This document shows positions 42,478 through 42,720 of a stretch of 42,720 nucleotides of DNA, one piece after another. The stretch is from Lancefieldella parvula_C. GTDB lineage: Bacteria > Actinomycetota > Coriobacteriia > Coriobacteriales > Atopobiaceae. Below the pieces are notes generated by a model. That model saw only the letters and a list, made by a program, of their open reading frames with translations. It did no database searches and was not told where the DNA came from. Each line of letters opens with the position of its first letter. Position 1 is the stretch's first letter. The stretch is from NCBI RefSeq assembly GCF_000758945.1, contig NZ_JRND01000013.1, forward strand, positions 1 to 42,720. Direction: 5' to 3'. Both the position numbers and the translations under genes were made by a program.

Positions 42478-42720
42478 TAAAATTTCCTATTTTAAATTAT
42501 CCCCTGTTCAAGGCATAATTCTGAATATTTATCCCGCCTCTTGTTTCTTCATGGGTGCTGATGGTTTTTTAGACGAGTCAGCGATTTTTTCCACGGTTAT
42601 CTCTGTTTTCACAGACATCTTATTAGCGATTTTCTTCTTTACTTGTCATGATCAACTTTTGATTTATTTCCTTGAATATTCATGTAATTAAATTCATTTC
42701 CGTGCATACGTAATTTTTGA

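Noticed and set aside
42248..42691. An open frame of about 147 codons at the right end
   Set aside because: It runs through both tRNA genes and its translation resembles no protein; 42478-42720 otherwise shows only AT-rich sequence with no gene or structure I can support.
1..42720. CRISPR array, prophage, insertion sequence or biosynthetic cluster
   Set aside because: I saw no regularly spaced repeats with spacers, no transposase, integrase or phage structural gene, and no clustered biosynthetic enzymes; the only tandem repeat is the 24-bp one at 18114-18185.

Overview
The window reads as chromosomal DNA from a fermentative, anaerobic Gram-positive bacterium, most likely an actinobacterium of the class Coriobacteriia (Atopobium/Lancefieldella/Olsenella-like). 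I infer this from an LPxTG cell-wall protein, AdhE plus AckA fermentation enzymes, a formyl-THF ligase/cyclohydrolase C1 cluster, NADP-type glutamate dehydrogenase, CCA-encoding tRNA genes and moderate base composition. The placement rests on general recognition of the proteins, not on a database search. Nearly all genes are housekeeping; I see no prophage, insertion sequence, CRISPR array or rRNA.

Layout. 1-2 kb: a noncoding end with a perfect 20-bp hairpin, then a secreted LPxTG adhesin with a CnaB domain and its own strong promoter. 2-7.3 kb, minus strand: RNase D, a membrane zinc protease, exonuclease VII (xseA, xseB), a HIT protein and acetate kinase. 7.4-13.1 kb, plus strand: a diacylglycerol-kinase-like lipid kinase, an HD protein, a CmpB-like membrane protein with an 11-residue-repeat tail, an acyl-ACP thioesterase, a Nudix hydrolase, a small membrane protein, thyA and folA. 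13.3-14.4 kb: an AT-rich orphan gene encoding a likely PD-(D/E)XK/Vsr-like nuclease, followed by about 380 bp of noncoding DNA. 14.8-20 kb, minus: adhE, a GC-rich degenerate trans-sulfuration-enzyme remnant with a 24-bp tandem repeat, and thrS. 20.2-28.7 kb, minus: a zinc-ribbon membrane protein and the folate/C1 operon fhs-fchA-folD-folE-folC, with valS upstream. 28.9-31.5 kb, plus: tcdA, tatD and a GT8 glycosyltransferase. 31.6-35.2 kb, minus: tig, clpP, clpX and a tRNA-Leu. 35.3-39.8 kb, minus: carA-carB behind a leader that looks like a PyrR-controlled attenuator. 40-42.5 kb: a 3-methyladenine glycosylase, gdhA, tRNA-Pro and tRNA-Gly.

How the genes work together. Two loci serve one-carbon and folate metabolism: thyA-folA couples dTMP synthesis to dihydrofolate recycling, and fhs-fchA-folD interconverts formate, 10-formyl-, methenyl- and methylene-THF next to folate synthesis genes (folE, folC). 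FolD appears to have lost the catalytic Lys and the conserved Gln of its cyclohydrolase centre, so the neighbouring FchA probably carries that step. adhE, ackA and gdhA are fermentative/redox and nitrogen enzymes. tig-clpP-clpX is the usual chaperone-protease cluster.

The points most worth a second look are the FolD/FchA division of labour, a 13-bp motif (GGGTTTCTCGCCA) present four times exactly plus partial copies, the orphan nuclease-like gene with a good Shine-Dalgarno in front of an in-frame ATA, the degenerate PLP-enzyme remnant lacking its Schiff-base lysine, and the putative PyrR element ahead of carA.
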